A DNA stretch of 64,000 nt from Comamonas sp. NLF-1-9. GTDB lineage: Bacteria; Pseudomonadota; Gammaproteobacteria; Burkholderiales; Burkholderiaceae_C. The notes under the pieces are model-generated. The model was given only the letters and a program-made list of their open reading frames with translations, was not told the DNA's origin and did no database searches. The stretch spans positions 620,001 to 684,000 of the forward strand of contig NZ_CP078069.1 in NCBI RefSeq assembly GCF_019195435.1, read 5' to 3'. This document shows positions 34,101 through 44,793 of this stretch, piece after piece (the first letter of the stretch is position 1; the number at the start of each line of letters is the position of its first letter). A program made the position numbers and the translations under genes.

Positions 34101-34382
34101 CTCGGCGCGGTGCAGGCGGTGCGCGAGGCCTGCCTGCTGCGCCTGCGCCCCATCCTCATGACCACGCTGGCCGCGGGCCTGGGCGCGTTGCCGCTGGCCA
34201 TAGGCTTTGGCGAAGGCGCCGAACTGCGCCAGCCCCTGGGCGTGACCATCGTCGGCGGGCTGATCGCAAGCCAGCTGCTCACGCTGCTGACCACGCCCGC
34301 GGTCTACGTGCTGCTCGACCGGCTGCGCCGCGCCCGCCCCCGGGCCGCACCCACACACCGCCCTGCCTTGGAGGGAGCATGA
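31176..34382 (+). CDS. mdtC: RND efflux permease 2 (MdtC/MuxC-like)
   Basis: 1068 aa, slightly longer than E. coli MdtC (about 1025). Seen: N-terminal PFIQRPIGTLLLTIGLAL, PGASPADMARTVATPLE, TM4 proton-relay ATGFVVDDAIVVIEN, PLLFMGGHPGLLFREFAVTL, and C-terminal IVKKNAILIIDFALDAE. A Gly/Ala/Ser-rich loop of about 35 residues near residue 790 may account for the extra length. MdtB and MdtC act together as a hetero-trimer in known systems. Its TGA overlaps an ATG (34379) that begins the frame of the outer-membrane factor. Confidence 0.94.
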   Translation: MNLSRPFIQRPIGTLLLTIGLALAGIGAYFILPVARLPAVDFPVIFVSASMPGASPADMARTVATPLERQLGTIAGVNEMTSSSSTGSSRVVLQFDQGRNIDSAARDVQAAINAARIDLPASLRSNPTYRKANPAAQPFMILALTSPTRAPGQIFDAVNNIVSQRLLQVPGVGDVTLGGGSQPAVRVELNPFALHQLGVSSEDVRAALQASNANRPKGVIELGGAQDGRQLAVLTPAPGLRAADYRDTVIAMRAGAEVRLSQVARVSDGVQDTRTRGMFNGRPAIVVNITQQPDANLIETADAIEQLLPQLRAQLPADVELTVAIDRTGSVRASVREVEITLAIAVLLVVLVVGLFLRNLRSALIPAVATVVSLLGTFAVMAALGYSLNNLTLMALTVATGFVVDDAIVVIENITRHLEAGMERTRAVLDGAREVGFTVLTMSVSLVAVFIPLLFMGGHPGLLFREFAVTLSAAVMISLLISLTTTPMLCALLLRSQSAAPVRRSAAGWLRARLGAGAAGLGQRLLRGYGAALDWTLAFPWLVVLVLAAVLGVSGYLFVQVDKGFFPDQDNGQFFAGLRADQSISSQAFGDKLQQAADIIGADPAVGTVVAYAGGRSGGGFLFGALKPAEQRPGREKTRTVINRLRPQLAKITGLSVFLNPAQELRAGGRSSNSTYQYTLKADSQADLRTWTRALSAQLRRDARLIDVDDDESDNGVEAFIEVDRARAARLGVTPAAINAALYNAFGQRQVATMYSELNQYSVVMQWAPEHAQSPQVLRDVQVSAGAGAQGSPANPGQRGASTGQPLSTSGRTMVALSEFARFSERPVPASVWHDGGELSSTLSFNLADGVSLEQGRQAVLDAVDAIKLPNQVRGQFSGAAAEAQKSQAQQGWLIVAALVVIYLVLGMLYESLIHPLTVLTTLPSAGFGAVLALMLFKMEFSLMALIGVFLLIGIVKKNAILIIDFALDAERRRGLGAVQAVREACLLRLRPILMTTLAAGLGALPLAIGFGEGAELRQPLGVTIVGGLIASQLLTLLTTPAVYVLLDRLRRARPRAAPTHRPALEGA

Positions 34383-34528
34383 GCCTGCCCGATCTGTCTT
34401 CTGCCTCCTTCCCCCGCTCGGGCAATGCCGGGATGGGGGCCGCCAGCACCGTCCACAGCAATGGGGAAAGCCCAGGCCGTTGGCGCCCACGCCGACCATC
34501 TGCCGGAGGCGAAGGGAGAAAAGAATTC

Positions 34529-36067
34529 ATGTTTTTGATAGCTGCCAACGCATATGCGACAAGGGTCAGAGCCATTTTTTGCTTGAAATTTTCACCATCC
34601 ATCAAGGCCCGCAAGCTGAGCACCTTGCTGCTTGCCAGCGCGCTGCTCGCCGCCTGCGCGGGCAGCGCGCCGCCGCCGGCGCTGCCCGACGCGCCGCTGC
34701 CCACGCAGTGGAAGAGCGCCGCGCCCGCGGGCTGGGTCAGCACCGCCGACTACCGCCATTGGCAGGACGGCCAGTGGTGGCGGCTGTGGGACGACGGCGC
34801 GCTCGACGCGCTGGTGGCCGAGCTCGACGGCGGCAACCCGAACATCGCGCTGGCTGCGGCCAACGTCGCCCAGGCGCAGGCGCTGCTGCGGCAAAGCCAG
34901 GCCCAGCGTCTGCCCACGCTCGGCCTGCAGGCGGGTGTGCAGCGCAGCGGCGAGCCGGCACGCGGCAGCGCCAGCCTGGGCCTGGCGGCTAGCTGGGCGC
35001 CCGACCTCTGGGGACGTCTTGCCGCAGGCATCGAGGCGCAGCAGGCGCAGCTGCAGGCCAGCGAGGCCGACCTCGCCGGCGCGCGCCTGGCCGCAAGGGC
35101 CAGCCTGGTGCAAGCCTATCTGCAGGTGCGCGAGCTCGACGCCGAAATGCGCCTGATGGACGAGATCATCAGCGGCTACGAGCGCGCCGAGCAGATCACC
35201 GGCAACCGCTACCGCGCGGGCGTGGCGGCGCACACCGATCTGCTGCAGGCGCAGACCACGCTGGAGAACGCCCGCGCCACGCGCGTGAGTCTGGCGCGCA
35301 GCCGCGCCACGGCCGAGCACGCGATCGCGCTGCTGCTTGGCCTGGCGCCGGCGCAGTTCACGCTGGCGCCGGCCGAATGGCGGGCCGCAGCGCCCCAGGT
35401 GCCGCCGCTGCTGCCCTCTGAACTGCTGCTGCGCCGCCCGGACGTGGCGTCGAGCGAGCGCGCGCTGGCCGCGGCCAATGCGCGCATCGGTGCGGCGCGG
35501 GCCGCATGGTTTCCGAGCCTGAGCCTCTCGGCCGGCCTGGGCGCCGCGGGCGCCAGCATTGCCGACCTGTTCTCGGTGCCGGCGCTCACCTGGTCGCTGG
35601 GCACGGCGATTGCCCAAACCCTGCTAGACGGCGGCAGCCGCGACGCGGCGCTGCAGCAGGCCATCGCCCAGCAACAGGCAGCAGGCGCGCGCTACCGCCA
35701 GAGCGTGCTCGGCGCGCTGGGCGAGGTCGAAGACCAGCTCACCGCACTCGATGCGCTGGCGCGCCAGGCAGCGCACCAGCGGGCGGCCGCCGATGCGGCT
35801 GCGGCCGCCGAGCAGCGCACGCTCAACAGCTATGAAGCGGGGCTTGCCGCCTACACCAGCGTGGTGAGCGCGCAGGCCGCCACGCTGGGCGCGCGCCGGG
35901 CGCTGATGCAGCTGCAGCTGCAGCGCCAACAGGCCGTGCTGGCGCTGGTGCAGGCGCTGGGCGGCGGCTGGCAAGCGCCGTGGAGCGTGGATGGCGCAGT
36001 AGGCGCGCAACCGGCAGGGGCGCCCGCCGCGCAGGGGCTGCCAAGGGCAGGACCGCCAGGGCGCTGA
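34529..36067 (+). CDS. Outer-membrane efflux factor lipoprotein (NodT/OprM family)
   Basis: 512 aa from ATG 34529. TolC-like exit duct of the pump. Seen: lipoprotein signal with lipobox LLAAC (Cys43), then two OEP repeats, DGQWWRLWDDGALDALV, NRYRAGVAAHTDLLQAQ, LLRRPDVASSERALAAANA and NSYEAGLAAYTSVVSAQ. Start is uncertain: ATG 34379 overlaps the mdtC stop but would put 92 residues before the lipobox; ATG 34529 has AAGGGAG 10 nt upstream; TTG 34581 gives the most normal signal peptide (MKFSPSIKARKL). The confusion arises because repeat DNA occupies 34400-34580. Confidence 0.88.
   Translation: MFLIAANAYATRVRAIFCLKFSPSIKARKLSTLLLASALLAACAGSAPPPALPDAPLPTQWKSAAPAGWVSTADYRHWQDGQWWRLWDDGALDALVAELDGGNPNIALAAANVAQAQALLRQSQAQRLPTLGLQAGVQRSGEPARGSASLGLAASWAPDLWGRLAAGIEAQQAQLQASEADLAGARLAARASLVQAYLQVRELDAEMRLMDEIISGYERAEQITGNRYRAGVAAHTDLLQAQTTLENARATRVSLARSRATAEHAIALLLGLAPAQFTLAPAEWRAAAPQVPPLLPSELLLRRPDVASSERALAAANARIGAARAAWFPSLSLSAGLGAAGASIADLFSVPALTWSLGTAIAQTLLDGGSRDAALQQAIAQQQAAGARYRQSVLGALGEVEDQLTALDALARQAAHQRAAADAAAAAEQRTLNSYEAGLAAYTSVVSAQAATLGARRALMQLQLQRQQAVLALVQALGGGWQAPWSVDGAVGAQPAGAPAAQGLPRAGPPGR
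34532..34580 (+). repeat. Interspersed repeat copy at the 5' end of the outer-membrane factor gene
   Basis: TTTTTGATAGCTGCCAACGC, then CATATGCGACAAGGGTCAGA and GCCATTTTTTG. It is read as codons 2-17 if the ATG at 34529 is used. The preceding 34400-34500 is a degenerate C-rich/G-rich repeat (CTTCCCCCGCTCGGGC, GATGGGGGCC). Confidence 0.65.
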
Positions 36068-36146
36068 CTGGGCCAGGCGGAACTCCCGGGCAGCGACAGG
36101 GGTCTGACGGTGCACAACGCCGGTTTGCTGCACGAGGAGGTTCGCC

Positions 36147-36755
36147 ATGAAACCAGTCTCGACAAGCCGGAGCATGGTCTTGGTGCTCGGGCTGCTCACG
36201 TGCCAGATGGCGGGGGCCCAGATGACCTCGTCCGGGCTGGCCCTCACTGCCAAGAGCATGGCTGCGCCGCACTGGCAGTGGCGCGCCGACACGATTCCCC
36301 CCGGAAGCACTGTGCAGGAGCGCGCTCAGGCGCTCGACCTGGTGCACTGGAGCGCCGCCACCGGCGCGGCCACCGGCTTTTCTCTGGGCGCGCAGGCCAC
36401 GCCTTGGGGCCGCTGGAGCGGTGACGAGGCGCTGGGTCCGGCCGCGCGCTGGCAGCCGCGCGTGGGGGTGCATTGGCGCCAGCCCATGGGCGGGCGCTGG
36501 CGCCTGGGCTTCTCGGGCTGGATGCAGTGGTCGGGCAACTACCGCAATGCCGCACAGGCCATAGAGGCAAAGCACAGCGCCGCGCTGCCGGCCTACGCCG
36601 CGCGCCTGGAGGTGCAGTGGAAATCCGCGCGCGGCAGCGGCCTGATCTCCGAGTTCGGCGCGATCGGCGTGCAATTGCAGGGCGGGGGCGACGCGCGCCT
36701 GCTGCTGCGCGCGCGCCACGGCGGGCCGATGATTTATTACCGCGCCAAGTTCTGA
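36147..36755 (+). CDS. Secreted protein of unknown function
   Basis: 202 aa. Seen: signal peptide with core MVLVLGLLTCQMAGA and cleavage before QMTSS; the mature part is rich in Trp, Gly, Arg with alternating polar/hydrophobic runs (RWRLGFSGWMQW, GVQLQGGG) and a C-terminal aromatic residue (YYRAKF), features of small outer-membrane beta-barrels (inference). No family recognised. Strong GAGGAGG ribosome site 7 nt before ATG at 36147. Downstream of the efflux operon by 79 bp and convergent with trxB; it may be co-transcribed with the pump. Confidence 0.6.
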   Translation: MKPVSTSRSMVLVLGLLTCQMAGAQMTSSGLALTAKSMAAPHWQWRADTIPPGSTVQERAQALDLVHWSAATGAATGFSLGAQATPWGRWSGDEALGPAARWQPRVGVHWRQPMGGRWRLGFSGWMQWSGNYRNAAQAIEAKHSAALPAYAARLEVQWKSARGSGLISEFGAIGVQLQGGGDARLLLRARHGGPMIYYRAKF

Positions 36756-36774
36756 TGCCGGCGCGGCCTGCGCT

Positions 36775-37761
<987 letters not shown>

Positions 37762-37925
37762 TCAGGCCGGTGATTGTATGAACCGCGCACCGGCCACGCC
37801 GGGCCGGGCGCATGCAGTAAGCTCGGGCAAGGCCGGACAAGCCCCTCGCGCGCCGCAGCCCATCCCCAGGCGGGGCGCGCGCCACACCGGGGACTTGTTC
37901 AGCATTGCCCCAAGCTTCCTTCGAG

Positions 37926-40256
37926 ATGTCCTACTCCTCCAATAGTCTGAATGTGCCGGGCAGGGCCGGCGCGCGTGGTGCGGTGGCCCGTTTCGGGCAG
38001 GAAATCCTGCTGCTGCTGGGTTTGCTGCTCTGGCTGTTCTGGCTGCTGGCCCTGTGGAGCTATTCACCGCAGGACGAAGCCTGGTCAACCGCGGGCGCGG
38101 CGGCTGGCCAGGCCGCGGCCAACTGGGTCGGGCGCCTGGGCGCCTGGGTGGCCGACGGCAGTTATTTCATGCTCGGTTTTTCCGTCTGGTGGCTGATGGC
38201 CGCGGGCGTGGTCGCGTGGTTTGCGGCGCTGGCGCGCTGGGTGCGCGGCGAGGGCGACGCCGGCGCCGCGCGCCAGCGCCGACGCCTGTTCTGGGGCGGC
38301 CTGCTGATGCTGATGCTGGCCAGTTGCGCGCTGGAGTGGTCGCGCCTGTACCGCTTCGAGCCGCTGCTGCCCGGGCATGCGGGCGGCATGCTGGGCTACG
38401 CCGTCGGGCCGCTGGCGGTGCGCTGGCTCGGCTTTACCGGATCGGGCATCGCCGGCGTGGTGCTGACGGTGCTGGGCGCGGCCTGGGTTTTCGGGTTTTC
38501 CTGGGGCGTGCTGGCGCAGCGCCTGGGCATGCTGGCCGACCGCGGCCTGCAGTGGGCTCGGGTGCAGCGCGAACGCGCGCGCGACCAGGCCGCGGGGCGG
38601 CGCGCAGCGCGCGAGCGCCAAGAGGTGCTGCTGGGCGAGCGCCCCGACGAGGGCGATGCGGCCGAGCCGCACCCGGGCGCGGTGCACATCGTCGAGCCGC
38701 CGGCGGCGGCCCAGGCCGCGCCGAGCACGCGCGTGGTGCAGGAGCGGCAAAAGCCCTTGTTCACTGAACTGCCCGACAGCCCGCTGCCGCAGATCGACTT
38801 GCTGGATGCGGCGCCGGCGCGCCAGGAGTCGGTCTCGGCCGAGACGCTGGAGATGACCAGCCGCCTGATCGAGAAGAAGCTGCGCGACTTCGGCGTGGAG
38901 GTGGCGGTGGTCGCGGCCATGCCCGGCCCCGTGGTCACGCGCTACGAGATCGAGCCCGCCACGGGCGTGAAGGGCTCGCAGATCGTGAACCTGGCCAAGG
39001 ACCTGGCGCGCAGCCTCAGCCTGGTGTCGATCCGCGTGATCGAGACGATTCCGGGCAAGAACTGCATGGCGCTGGAGCTGCCCAATGCGCGCCGGCAGAT
39101 GATCCATTTGTCGGAGGTGCTGGGCTCGCAGGTCTACCACGACGCCAGAAGCCTCTTGACCATGGGCCTGGGCAAGGACATCGTGGGAGCACCGGTGGTG
39201 GCGGACCTTGCCCGCATGCCGCACTGCCTGGTGGCGGGCACCACGGGTTCGGGCAAGTCGGTGGGCATCAACGCGATGATTCTCTCGCTGCTCTACAAGG
39301 CCGAGCCGCGCGACGTGCGTCTGATGATGATCGACCCCAAGATGCTGGAGATGTCGGTCTACGAGGGCATTCCGCACCTGCTGTGCCCGGTGGTCACCGA
39401 CATGAAGCAGGCCGCGCACGGCCTGAACTGGTGCGTGGGCGAGATGGAGCGGCGCTACAAGCTGATGAGCAAGCTCGGTGTGCGCAACCTCGCGGGCTAC
39501 AACGCGCGCATCGCCGAAGCGCATGCGCGCGGCGAGTCGATAGGCAACCCCTTCAGCCTCACGCCCGAGGAGCCCGAGCCGCTCGATCGGCTGCCGCACA
39601 TCGTGGTCGTCATCGACGAGCTGGCCGACCTGATGATGGTCGTGGGCAAGAAGATCGAGGAGCTGATCGCCCGCCTGGCGCAGAAGGCGCGCGCGGCCGG
39701 CATCCATTTGATTCTGGCGACCCAGCGCCCGAGCGTGGACGTGATCACCGGCCTGATCAAGGCCAACATCCCCACGCGCATCGCGTTTCAGGTGAGTAGC
39801 AAGATCGACAGCCGCACCATCCTCGACCAGATGGGCGCCGAGGCCCTGCTGGGCATGGGCGACATGCTCTACCTGCCTTCGGGCACGGGGCTGCCGATCC
39901 GCGTGCACGGCGCCTTCGTGAGCGACGACGAGGTGCACCGCGTGGTCAGCTACCTCAAGGAACAGGGCGAGCCCGACTACATCGACGGCGTGCTCGAAGG
40001 CGGCAGCGCCGAAGGCGAGGACAGCGGCTTTGGCGCCGAAGGCGAGGGCGGCGGCGAGAAGGACCCGATGTACGACCAGGCGGTGGAGATCGTGCTCAAG
40101 GACCGCAAGGCCAGCATCTCCTACGTGCAGCGCAAGCTGCGCATAGGCTACAACCGCTCGGCGCGCCTGCTCGAAGACATGGAAAAGGCGGGCCTGGTCA
40201 GCGCCCTGACCAGCAGCGGCCAGCGCGAGGTGCTGGTGGCCGCGCGCGCCGAATGA
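37926..40256 (+). CDS. ftsK: DNA translocase FtsK
   Basis: 776 aa. Moves chromosome termini apart during septation and activates XerCD at dif. Seen: N-terminal membrane part with about four helices (first [17 protein letters not shown]), a short Arg/Glu-rich linker (about 205-290), Walker [11 protein letters not shown] near 437, Walker [14 protein letters not shown] near 560, and the C-terminal gamma winged helix with [22 protein letters not shown] at 37926 chosen; a TTG at 37905 is also in frame. The linker is short compared with E. coli FtsK. Its TGA overlaps the lolA start. Confidence 0.96.
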   Translation: MSYSSNSLNVPGRAGARGAVARFGQEILLLLGLLLWLFWLLALWSYSPQDEAWSTAGAAAGQAAANWVGRLGAWVADGSYFMLGFSVWWLMAAGVVAWFAALARWVRGEGDAGAARQRRRLFWGGLLMLMLASCALEWSRLYRFEPLLPGHAGGMLGYAVGPLAVRWLGFTGSGIAGVVLTVLGAAWVFGFSWGVLAQRLGMLADRGLQWARVQRERARDQAAGRRAARERQEVLLGERPDEGDAAEPHPGAVHIVEPPAAAQAAPSTRVVQERQKPLFTELPDSPLPQIDLLDAAPARQESVSAETLEMTSRLIEKKLRDFGVEVAVVAAMPGPVVTRYEIEPATGVKGSQIVNLAKDLARSLSLVSIRVIETIPGKNCMALELPNARRQMIHLSEVLGSQVYHDARSLLTMGLGKDIVGAPVVADLARMPHCLVAGTTGSGKSVGINAMILSLLYKAEPRDVRLMMIDPKMLEMSVYEGIPHLLCPVVTDMKQAAHGLNWCVGEMERRYKLMSKLGVRNLAGYNARIAEAHARGESIGNPFSLTPEEPEPLDRLPHIVVVIDELADLMMVVGKKIEELIARLAQKARAAGIHLILATQRPSVDVITGLIKANIPTRIAFQVSSKIDSRTILDQMGAEALLGMGDMLYLPSGTGLPIRVHGAFVSDDEVHRVVSYLKEQGEPDYIDGVLEGGSAEGEDSGFGAEGEGGGEKDPMYDQAVEIVLKDRKASISYVQRKLRIGYNRSARLLEDMEKAGLVSALTSSGQREVLVAARAE

Positions 40257-40900
40257 AGGCAGACACGATGCAACGTTATTTCTTCACTATTTTGATAGCT
40301 GCTTGCGCAAGCGGGGCATGGGCTCAAGGCCTGAAAAGCCTGGAAAGCTTCATGCAGCAGGCGCGCAGCGGCGAGGCCGAATTCACCCAGACCGTCACCG
40401 CCCCGGCGCGCGACGGCCAGACGGCGCCGCCCAAGGTGTCCAGCGGCCACTTCGCCTTCGAGCGCCCGGGGCGCTTTCGCTTCGACTACGCCAAGCCCTT
40501 CGTGCAGACCATCGTGGCCGACGGCAAGACCCTGTGGCTCTACGACGCCGACCTGAACCAGGTGACCGAGCGCGCCCAGGACCAGGCGCTGGGCAGCACG
40601 CCCGCAGCCTTGCTGACCGCGCGGCCCGACCTGGCCGCGCTGGCCAAGGATTTTTCGCTGAGCGAGCAGCCCGACGCCGACGGCCTGCATTGGGTGCTGG
40701 CAAGCCCGAAGGCGCAGGACGGGCAGATCGCCAGCGTGCGCGTGGGCTTCAGGGACGAGGTGCTGGCGCGCCTGGTCATCGTCGACCACTTCGGCCAGCG
40801 CTCGGAATTGCGCTTCAGCGACTTCAAGCTCAACGCGCCGCTGCCGGCGGGCAGCTTTCGCTTCACGCCGCCCAAGGGGGCGGACGTGCTGCGCGAGTGA
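40253..40900 (+). CDS. lolA: Outer-membrane lipoprotein carrier protein LolA
   Basis: 215 aa. Periplasmic chaperone that takes lipoproteins from LolCDE to LolB. Seen: signal peptide with core [15 protein letters not shown], cleavage before QGLKSL, then [29 protein letters not shown] (positions about 60-80) and [13 protein letters not shown], all typical of LolA. ATG at 40253 overlaps the ftsK stop; a second ATG at 40268 is also possible. The core of the signal peptide is encoded by a copy of the interspersed repeat (40290-40336). trxB-ftsK-lolA is a familiar betaproteobacterial arrangement. Confidence 0.94.
   Translation: MKADTMQRYFFTILIAACASGAWAQGLKSLESFMQQARSGEAEFTQTVTAPARDGQTAPPKVSSGHFAFERPGRFRFDYAKPFVQTIVADGKTLWLYDADLNQVTERAQDQALGSTPAALLTARPDLAALAKDFSLSEQPDADGLHWVLASPKAQDGQIASVRVGFRDEVLARLVIVDHFGQRSELRFSDFKLNAPLPAGSFRFTPPKGADVLRE
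40290..40336 (+). repeat. Interspersed repeat copy encoding the LolA signal peptide
   Basis: TTTTGATAGCTGCTTGCGCA, AGCGGGGCATGGGC, TCAAGGCCTGAAAA: a full-length copy, in frame as [15 protein letters not shown]. It supplies the hydrophobic core, cleavage site and first mature residues. Confidence 0.8.
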
Positions 40901-40918
40901 GCCCGGCGCCGCGCGGCT

Positions 40919-41800
40919 TCAGACCTGCAGGGTCTTGAGCCAGTCGCGAAAGTGCGCACCCACTTGCGGGTGCTGCAAGGCCAGCTCCACGGTGGCCTGC
41001 AAAAAGCCTTCCTTGCTACCACAGTCGTAGCGCTTGCCGCTGTAGGCGTATGCGTAGACAGCCTCGTGGCGCATGAGGCGCGCGATCGCGTCGGTGAGCT
41101 GGATCTCTCCGCCCACGCCGCGCGGCTGCTGGCGGATTTCCTCGAAGATGCGCGGCGTGAGCACATAACGCCCGGCCACGCCCATGCGCGACGGCGCTAC
41201 TTCGGGCGCGGGCTTTTCGATGATCTCTTCAATGCGCAGCAGCGGCCCGCCGGCGTCCTCGCCCTTGACGATGCCGTAGCGCCGGGTTTCTTCCTGCGGC
41301 ACTTCCTGCACCGCCAGCAGCGAGCGGCCCTGCTTTTCAAAGGCCGCCGCCATCTGCGCCATCACGCCGGGCCCGCCCGGCTCGCCCACCATCAAGTCGT
41401 CGGCCAGCAGCACCGCAAACGGTTCATTACCCACCAGCGGCTCGGCGCAGAGCACCGCATGCCCCAGGCCGAGCGAGCGCGGTTGGCGCACGAAGAGGCA
41501 GTTCATGTCTTCGGGGATGACGCTGCGTACCAGGTGCAGCAGCGCCTGCTTGCCGGCGGCTTCCAGCTCGCTTTCGAGCTCGTAGGCGGTATCGAAGTGG
41601 TCCTCGATCGCGCGCTTGCTGCGACCGGTGACAAAGACCATGTCGCGGATGCCGGCCTCGTAGGCTTCTTCCACCGCGTACTGGATCAGGGGCTTGTCCA
41701 CTACCGGCAGCATTTCCTTGGGCGCTGCCTTGGTGGCCGGCAGAAAGCGCGTACCCAGCCCCGCGACGGGGAAGACGGCCTTGCGAATGAGGGTGGTCAT
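40919..41800 (-). CDS. galU: UTP-glucose-1-phosphate uridylyltransferase
   Basis: 293 aa. Makes UDP-glucose from UTP and glucose-1-phosphate for envelope polysaccharides and trehalose. Seen: nucleotidyltransferase loop [18 protein letters not shown] (about 14-31), [13 protein letters not shown], the catalytic Lys/Asp region in [30 protein letters not shown] and C-terminal [14 protein letters not shown]. Start ATG at 41800. Convergent with lolA (18 bp apart). Transcribed from the valS side, with a repeat-filled gap of 122 bp between the two genes. Confidence 0.96.
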   Translation of the reverse strand: MTTLIRKAVFPVAGLGTRFLPATKAAPKEMLPVVDKPLIQYAVEEAYEAGIRDMVFVTGRSKRAIEDHFDTAYELESELEAAGKQALLHLVRSVIPEDMNCLFVRQPRSLGLGHAVLCAEPLVGNEPFAVLLADDLMVGEPGGPGVMAQMAAAFEKQGRSLLAVQEVPQEETRRYGIVKGEDAGGPLLRIEEIIEKPAPEVAPSRMGVAGRYVLTPRIFEEIRQQPRGVGGEIQLTDAIARLMRHEAVYAYAYSGKRYDCGSKEGFLQATVELALQHPQVGAHFRDWLKTLQV

Positions 41801-41825
41801 GGTGGTTCCTGATGGTTCGGTTTTT

Positions 41826-41918
41826 CTCCCTCCCCTGTGGGGGAGGGTTGGGGTGGAGGCCAGCGGCGGCGCAGTCGCCGCCAGCCCCCATCCCCGCCTT
41901 CCCCCAGAGGGGGAAGGA
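41826..41918. repeat. C-rich/G-rich inverted repeat between valS and galU
   Basis: CTCCCTCCCCTGTGGGGGAG, GGTTGGGGTGGAGGC, then GCCAGCCCCCATCCCCGCC and TTCCCCCAGAGGGGGAAGGA. Several nested palindromes, same class as the repeats in the efflux operon. Position directly after the valS stop suggests it could act as a terminator or attenuator for galU. Confidence 0.7.
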
Positions 41919-41922
41919 GTCG

Positions 41923-44793
41923 TCAGGCCAGCCGGGCGAGTTGCTCCTCGATGCGCGCCAGCGTGCTGCCGAAGTCGGCCATGCGCTGCTTTTCCTGCTC
42001 GATCACCGCGGCCGGGGCCTTGGCCACGAAGGCCTCGTTGGCCAGCTTGCCCCGGGCCTTGGCGATCTCGCCCGACAGGCGCGCCGCCTCCTTGGCCAGG
42101 CGCGCCTTCTCGGCCGCGACGTCGATCTGCACATGCAGCGCCAGACGCGCCTTGCCCGCGACCAGCACCGGAGCCTGTCCGGCCGCCGCCTGCCAGGCGG
42201 ACTCGTCCTCGAAGAGCTTGAGCTCGCTCAGGCGCGCCAGATTCTGCAGTACGGCCGCGTGCTCGCGCAGAAAGCCTGCCTCCTCGCCGTCGTCGGCCAC
42301 CGCCAGCAGGGGCAAACGCTGTGCCGGCGACACGCCCATCTCGCCGCGCAACTGACGGCAGGCATCCACCATCTGCTGCAGGTGCTGCACCTGGGCGCAC
42401 GCGGCCTCGTCGATGCGCTCGGGCTGGGCCTCGGGGTAGGGCGCAAGCATCACCGAAGGCCCGGCGCGGCCGGCCACGGGCGCGACCACCTGCCACAAGG
42501 CCTCGGTGACGAAGGGGATGATGGGGTGCGCCAGGCGCAGGATGGTCTCCAGCGTGCGGATCAGCGTGCGCCGGGTGCCGCGCTGCGCGGCCTCGTCCCC
42601 GGTTTGCAACTGCACCTTGGCAATCTCCAGGTACCAGTCGCAGAAGGCGTTCCAGACGAACTCGTAGATCGCGGTAGCGACGTTGTCCAGACGGTATTCG
42701 GCAAAACCCTGGGCCACCGCGGCCTCGGCCTTTTGCAGCTCGGAGACGATCCAGCGGTCGGCTGCGGAAAACGACATCCGGCCATTGGCGCAATTGCTCA
42801 GCCCGTCGAGCCCGCAGTCGTAGCCCTCGCAGTGCATAAGCACGAAGCGGCTGGCGTTCCAGAGCTTGTTGCAGAAATTGCGGTAGCCCTCGCAGCGCTT
42901 GCTGTCGAAGTTGATGCTGCGGCCCAGGGACGCCAGCGCCGCGAAGGTGAAGCGCAGCGCGTCCGCCCCGTAGGCGGGGATGCCCTCGGGGAATTCCTTT
43001 TGCGTGTTCTTCTTCACCTGCGGGGCCGTTTCGGGGCGGCGCAGGCCGGTAGTGCGCTTTTCCAGCAGGGGCGCGAGCGCAATCCCATCGATCAGGTCCA
43101 CCGGGTCCAGCACATTGCCCTCGGACTTGCTCATCTTCTTGCCCTGCGCGTCGCGCACCAGGCCGTGGATGTACACGTGCCTGAACGGCACGCGGCCGGT
43201 GAAGTGCGTGGTCATCATGATCATCCGGGCCACCCAGAAGAAGATGATGTCGTAGCCGGTGACGAGGACCGAGCTGGGCAGGTAGAGGTTGTAGTCGTCG
43301 GGGGGCGCGTCACTCTGGTCGGGCCAGCCCATGGTCGAAAACGGCACCAGGGCGCTGGAATACCAGGTGTCCAGCACGTCCTCGTCGCGGCGAAGCTGCT
43401 TGCCCGGTGCCTGGGCCTGCGCCTCGGCCTCGCTGCGGGCCACGTACACCTTGCCGTCCTCGTCGTACCAGGCGGGAATCTGGTGTCCCCACCAGAGCTG
43501 GCGCGAGATGCACCAGTCCTGGATGTTGTTCATCCACTGGTTGTAGGTGTTGACCCAGTTCTCGGGCACGAACTGCACATGGCCAGAGGCCACCGCGTCG
43601 ATGGCCTTCTGCGCGATGCTCTTGCCGGTGGCGTCGCCTTCGCCGATCTTGGACATCGCCACGAACCACTGGTCGGTCAGCATGGGCTCGATGATCTGCC
43701 CCGTGCGGGTGCACACCGGCACCATCAGCTTGTGCTTCTTCGTCTCGACCAGCAGGCCCTGCTCCTCCAGGTCGGCCACGATGGCCTTGCGGGCGGCGAA
43801 GCGGTCCAGGCCGCGGTACTGCTCGGGCGCGTTGTCGCTGATGGTGGCGGCCAGCGTCAGCACCACCTCCATGGGCAGGCCATGGCGCTGGCCCACGGCG
43901 TAGTCGTTATTGTCGTGCGCGGGCGTGACCTTGACCACGCCGGTGCCGAACTCGCGGTCCACGTACTCGTCGGCAATGATGGGGATCTGGCGGCCCACCA
44001 GCGGCAGCGTCACGCTTTTGCCGATCAGGTGCGCGTAGCGCTCGTCCTCGGGGTGCACCATGACGGCCACGTCGCCCAGCATGGTCTCGGGCCGCGTGGT
44101 GGCCACGACCAGCTGGCCGGAGCCGTCGGTGAGCGGATAGGCGATGTGCCAGAGCGAGCCGTCGCGCTCCTCGTTTTCCACCTCCAGGTCGGAGACGGCG
44201 GACTGCAGCACCGGGTCCCAGTTGACCAGGCGCTTGCCACGGTAGATCAGGCCCTGCTCATACAGGCGCACGAAGGTCTCGGTCACCACCTTGGAGAGTT
44301 TCTCGTCCATGGTGAAGTACTCGCGGCTCCAGTCCACGCTGTCGCCCATGCGGCGCATCTGCGTGGTGATGGTGTTGCCGCTTTTCTCCTTCCATTGCCA
44401 GACCTTGGCGGTGAAGGCTTCGCGCCCCAGGTCGCGCCGGCCCACGCCTTGCTCCTGCAGCTGGCGCTCCACCACGATCTGCGTGGCAATGCCGGCGTGG
44501 TCCGTGCCCGGCACCCAGACCGTGTTGAACCCCTTCATGCGGTGGTAGCGCGTGAGGCTGTCCATGATGGTCTGGTTGAAGGCGTGGCCCATGTGCAACG
44601 TGCCGGTCACGTTGGGCGGCGGCAGCTGGATGGCAAAACCCGGCTGGCCGGCGTCGGGCTGGCCGCTGCCGCGCACCCCGGCGCGGGCGTAGCCGCGCTC
44701 TTCCCACAGCGGCCCCCAATGGGCCTCCAGCGGTGCGGGGTCGAAGGATTTGGACAGGCTGGACAGGCCCGGTTGTGCAGGGGTTGCGCTCAT
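41923..44793 (-). CDS. valS: Valine-tRNA ligase
   Basis: 956 aa, the usual size of class Ia ValRS. Charges tRNA-Val and edits misactivated threonine. Seen: HIGH-type site [15 protein letters not shown] near residue 60-70, the CP1 editing domain ([19 protein letters not shown]), KMSKS site [13 protein letters not shown] near 553, anticodon-binding region, and a C-terminal coiled coil (about 890-956) that grips tRNA. Start ATG at 44793 gives [14 protein letters not shown] as expected. Confidence 0.97.
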   Translation of the reverse strand: MSATPAQPGLSSLSKSFDPAPLEAHWGPLWEERGYARAGVRGSGQPDAGQPGFAIQLPPPNVTGTLHMGHAFNQTIMDSLTRYHRMKGFNTVWVPGTDHAGIATQIVVERQLQEQGVGRRDLGREAFTAKVWQWKEKSGNTITTQMRRMGDSVDWSREYFTMDEKLSKVVTETFVRLYEQGLIYRGKRLVNWDPVLQSAVSDLEVENEERDGSLWHIAYPLTDGSGQLVVATTRPETMLGDVAVMVHPEDERYAHLIGKSVTLPLVGRQIPIIADEYVDREFGTGVVKVTPAHDNNDYAVGQRHGLPMEVVLTLAATISDNAPEQYRGLDRFAARKAIVADLEEQGLLVETKKHKLMVPVCTRTGQIIEPMLTDQWFVAMSKIGEGDATGKSIAQKAIDAVASGHVQFVPENWVNTYNQWMNNIQDWCISRQLWWGHQIPAWYDEDGKVYVARSEAEAQAQAPGKQLRRDEDVLDTWYSSALVPFSTMGWPDQSDAPPDDYNLYLPSSVLVTGYDIIFFWVARMIMMTTHFTGRVPFRHVYIHGLVRDAQGKKMSKSEGNVLDPVDLIDGIALAPLLEKRTTGLRRPETAPQVKKNTQKEFPEGIPAYGADALRFTFAALASLGRSINFDSKRCEGYRNFCNKLWNASRFVLMHCEGYDCGLDGLSNCANGRMSFSAADRWIVSELQKAEAAVAQGFAEYRLDNVATAIYEFVWNAFCDWYLEIAKVQLQTGDEAAQRGTRRTLIRTLETILRLAHPIIPFVTEALWQVVAPVAGRAGPSVMLAPYPEAQPERIDEAACAQVQHLQQMVDACRQLRGEMGVSPAQRLPLLAVADDGEEAGFLREHAAVLQNLARLSELKLFEDESAWQAAAGQAPVLVAGKARLALHVQIDVAAEKARLAKEAARLSGEIAKARGKLANEAFVAKAPAAVIEQEKQRMADFGSTLARIEEQLARLA

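Noticed and set aside
32642..34378. Long in-frame upstream extension of the outer-membrane factor across mdtC
   Set aside because: It is an alternative frame of mdtC without homology; the real gene begins after the mdtC stop.
37773..37801. Complete promoter for trxB
   Set aside because: A TACAAT -10 candidate is present but no -35 match at 16-18 nt, so it was only mentioned in the gene entry.
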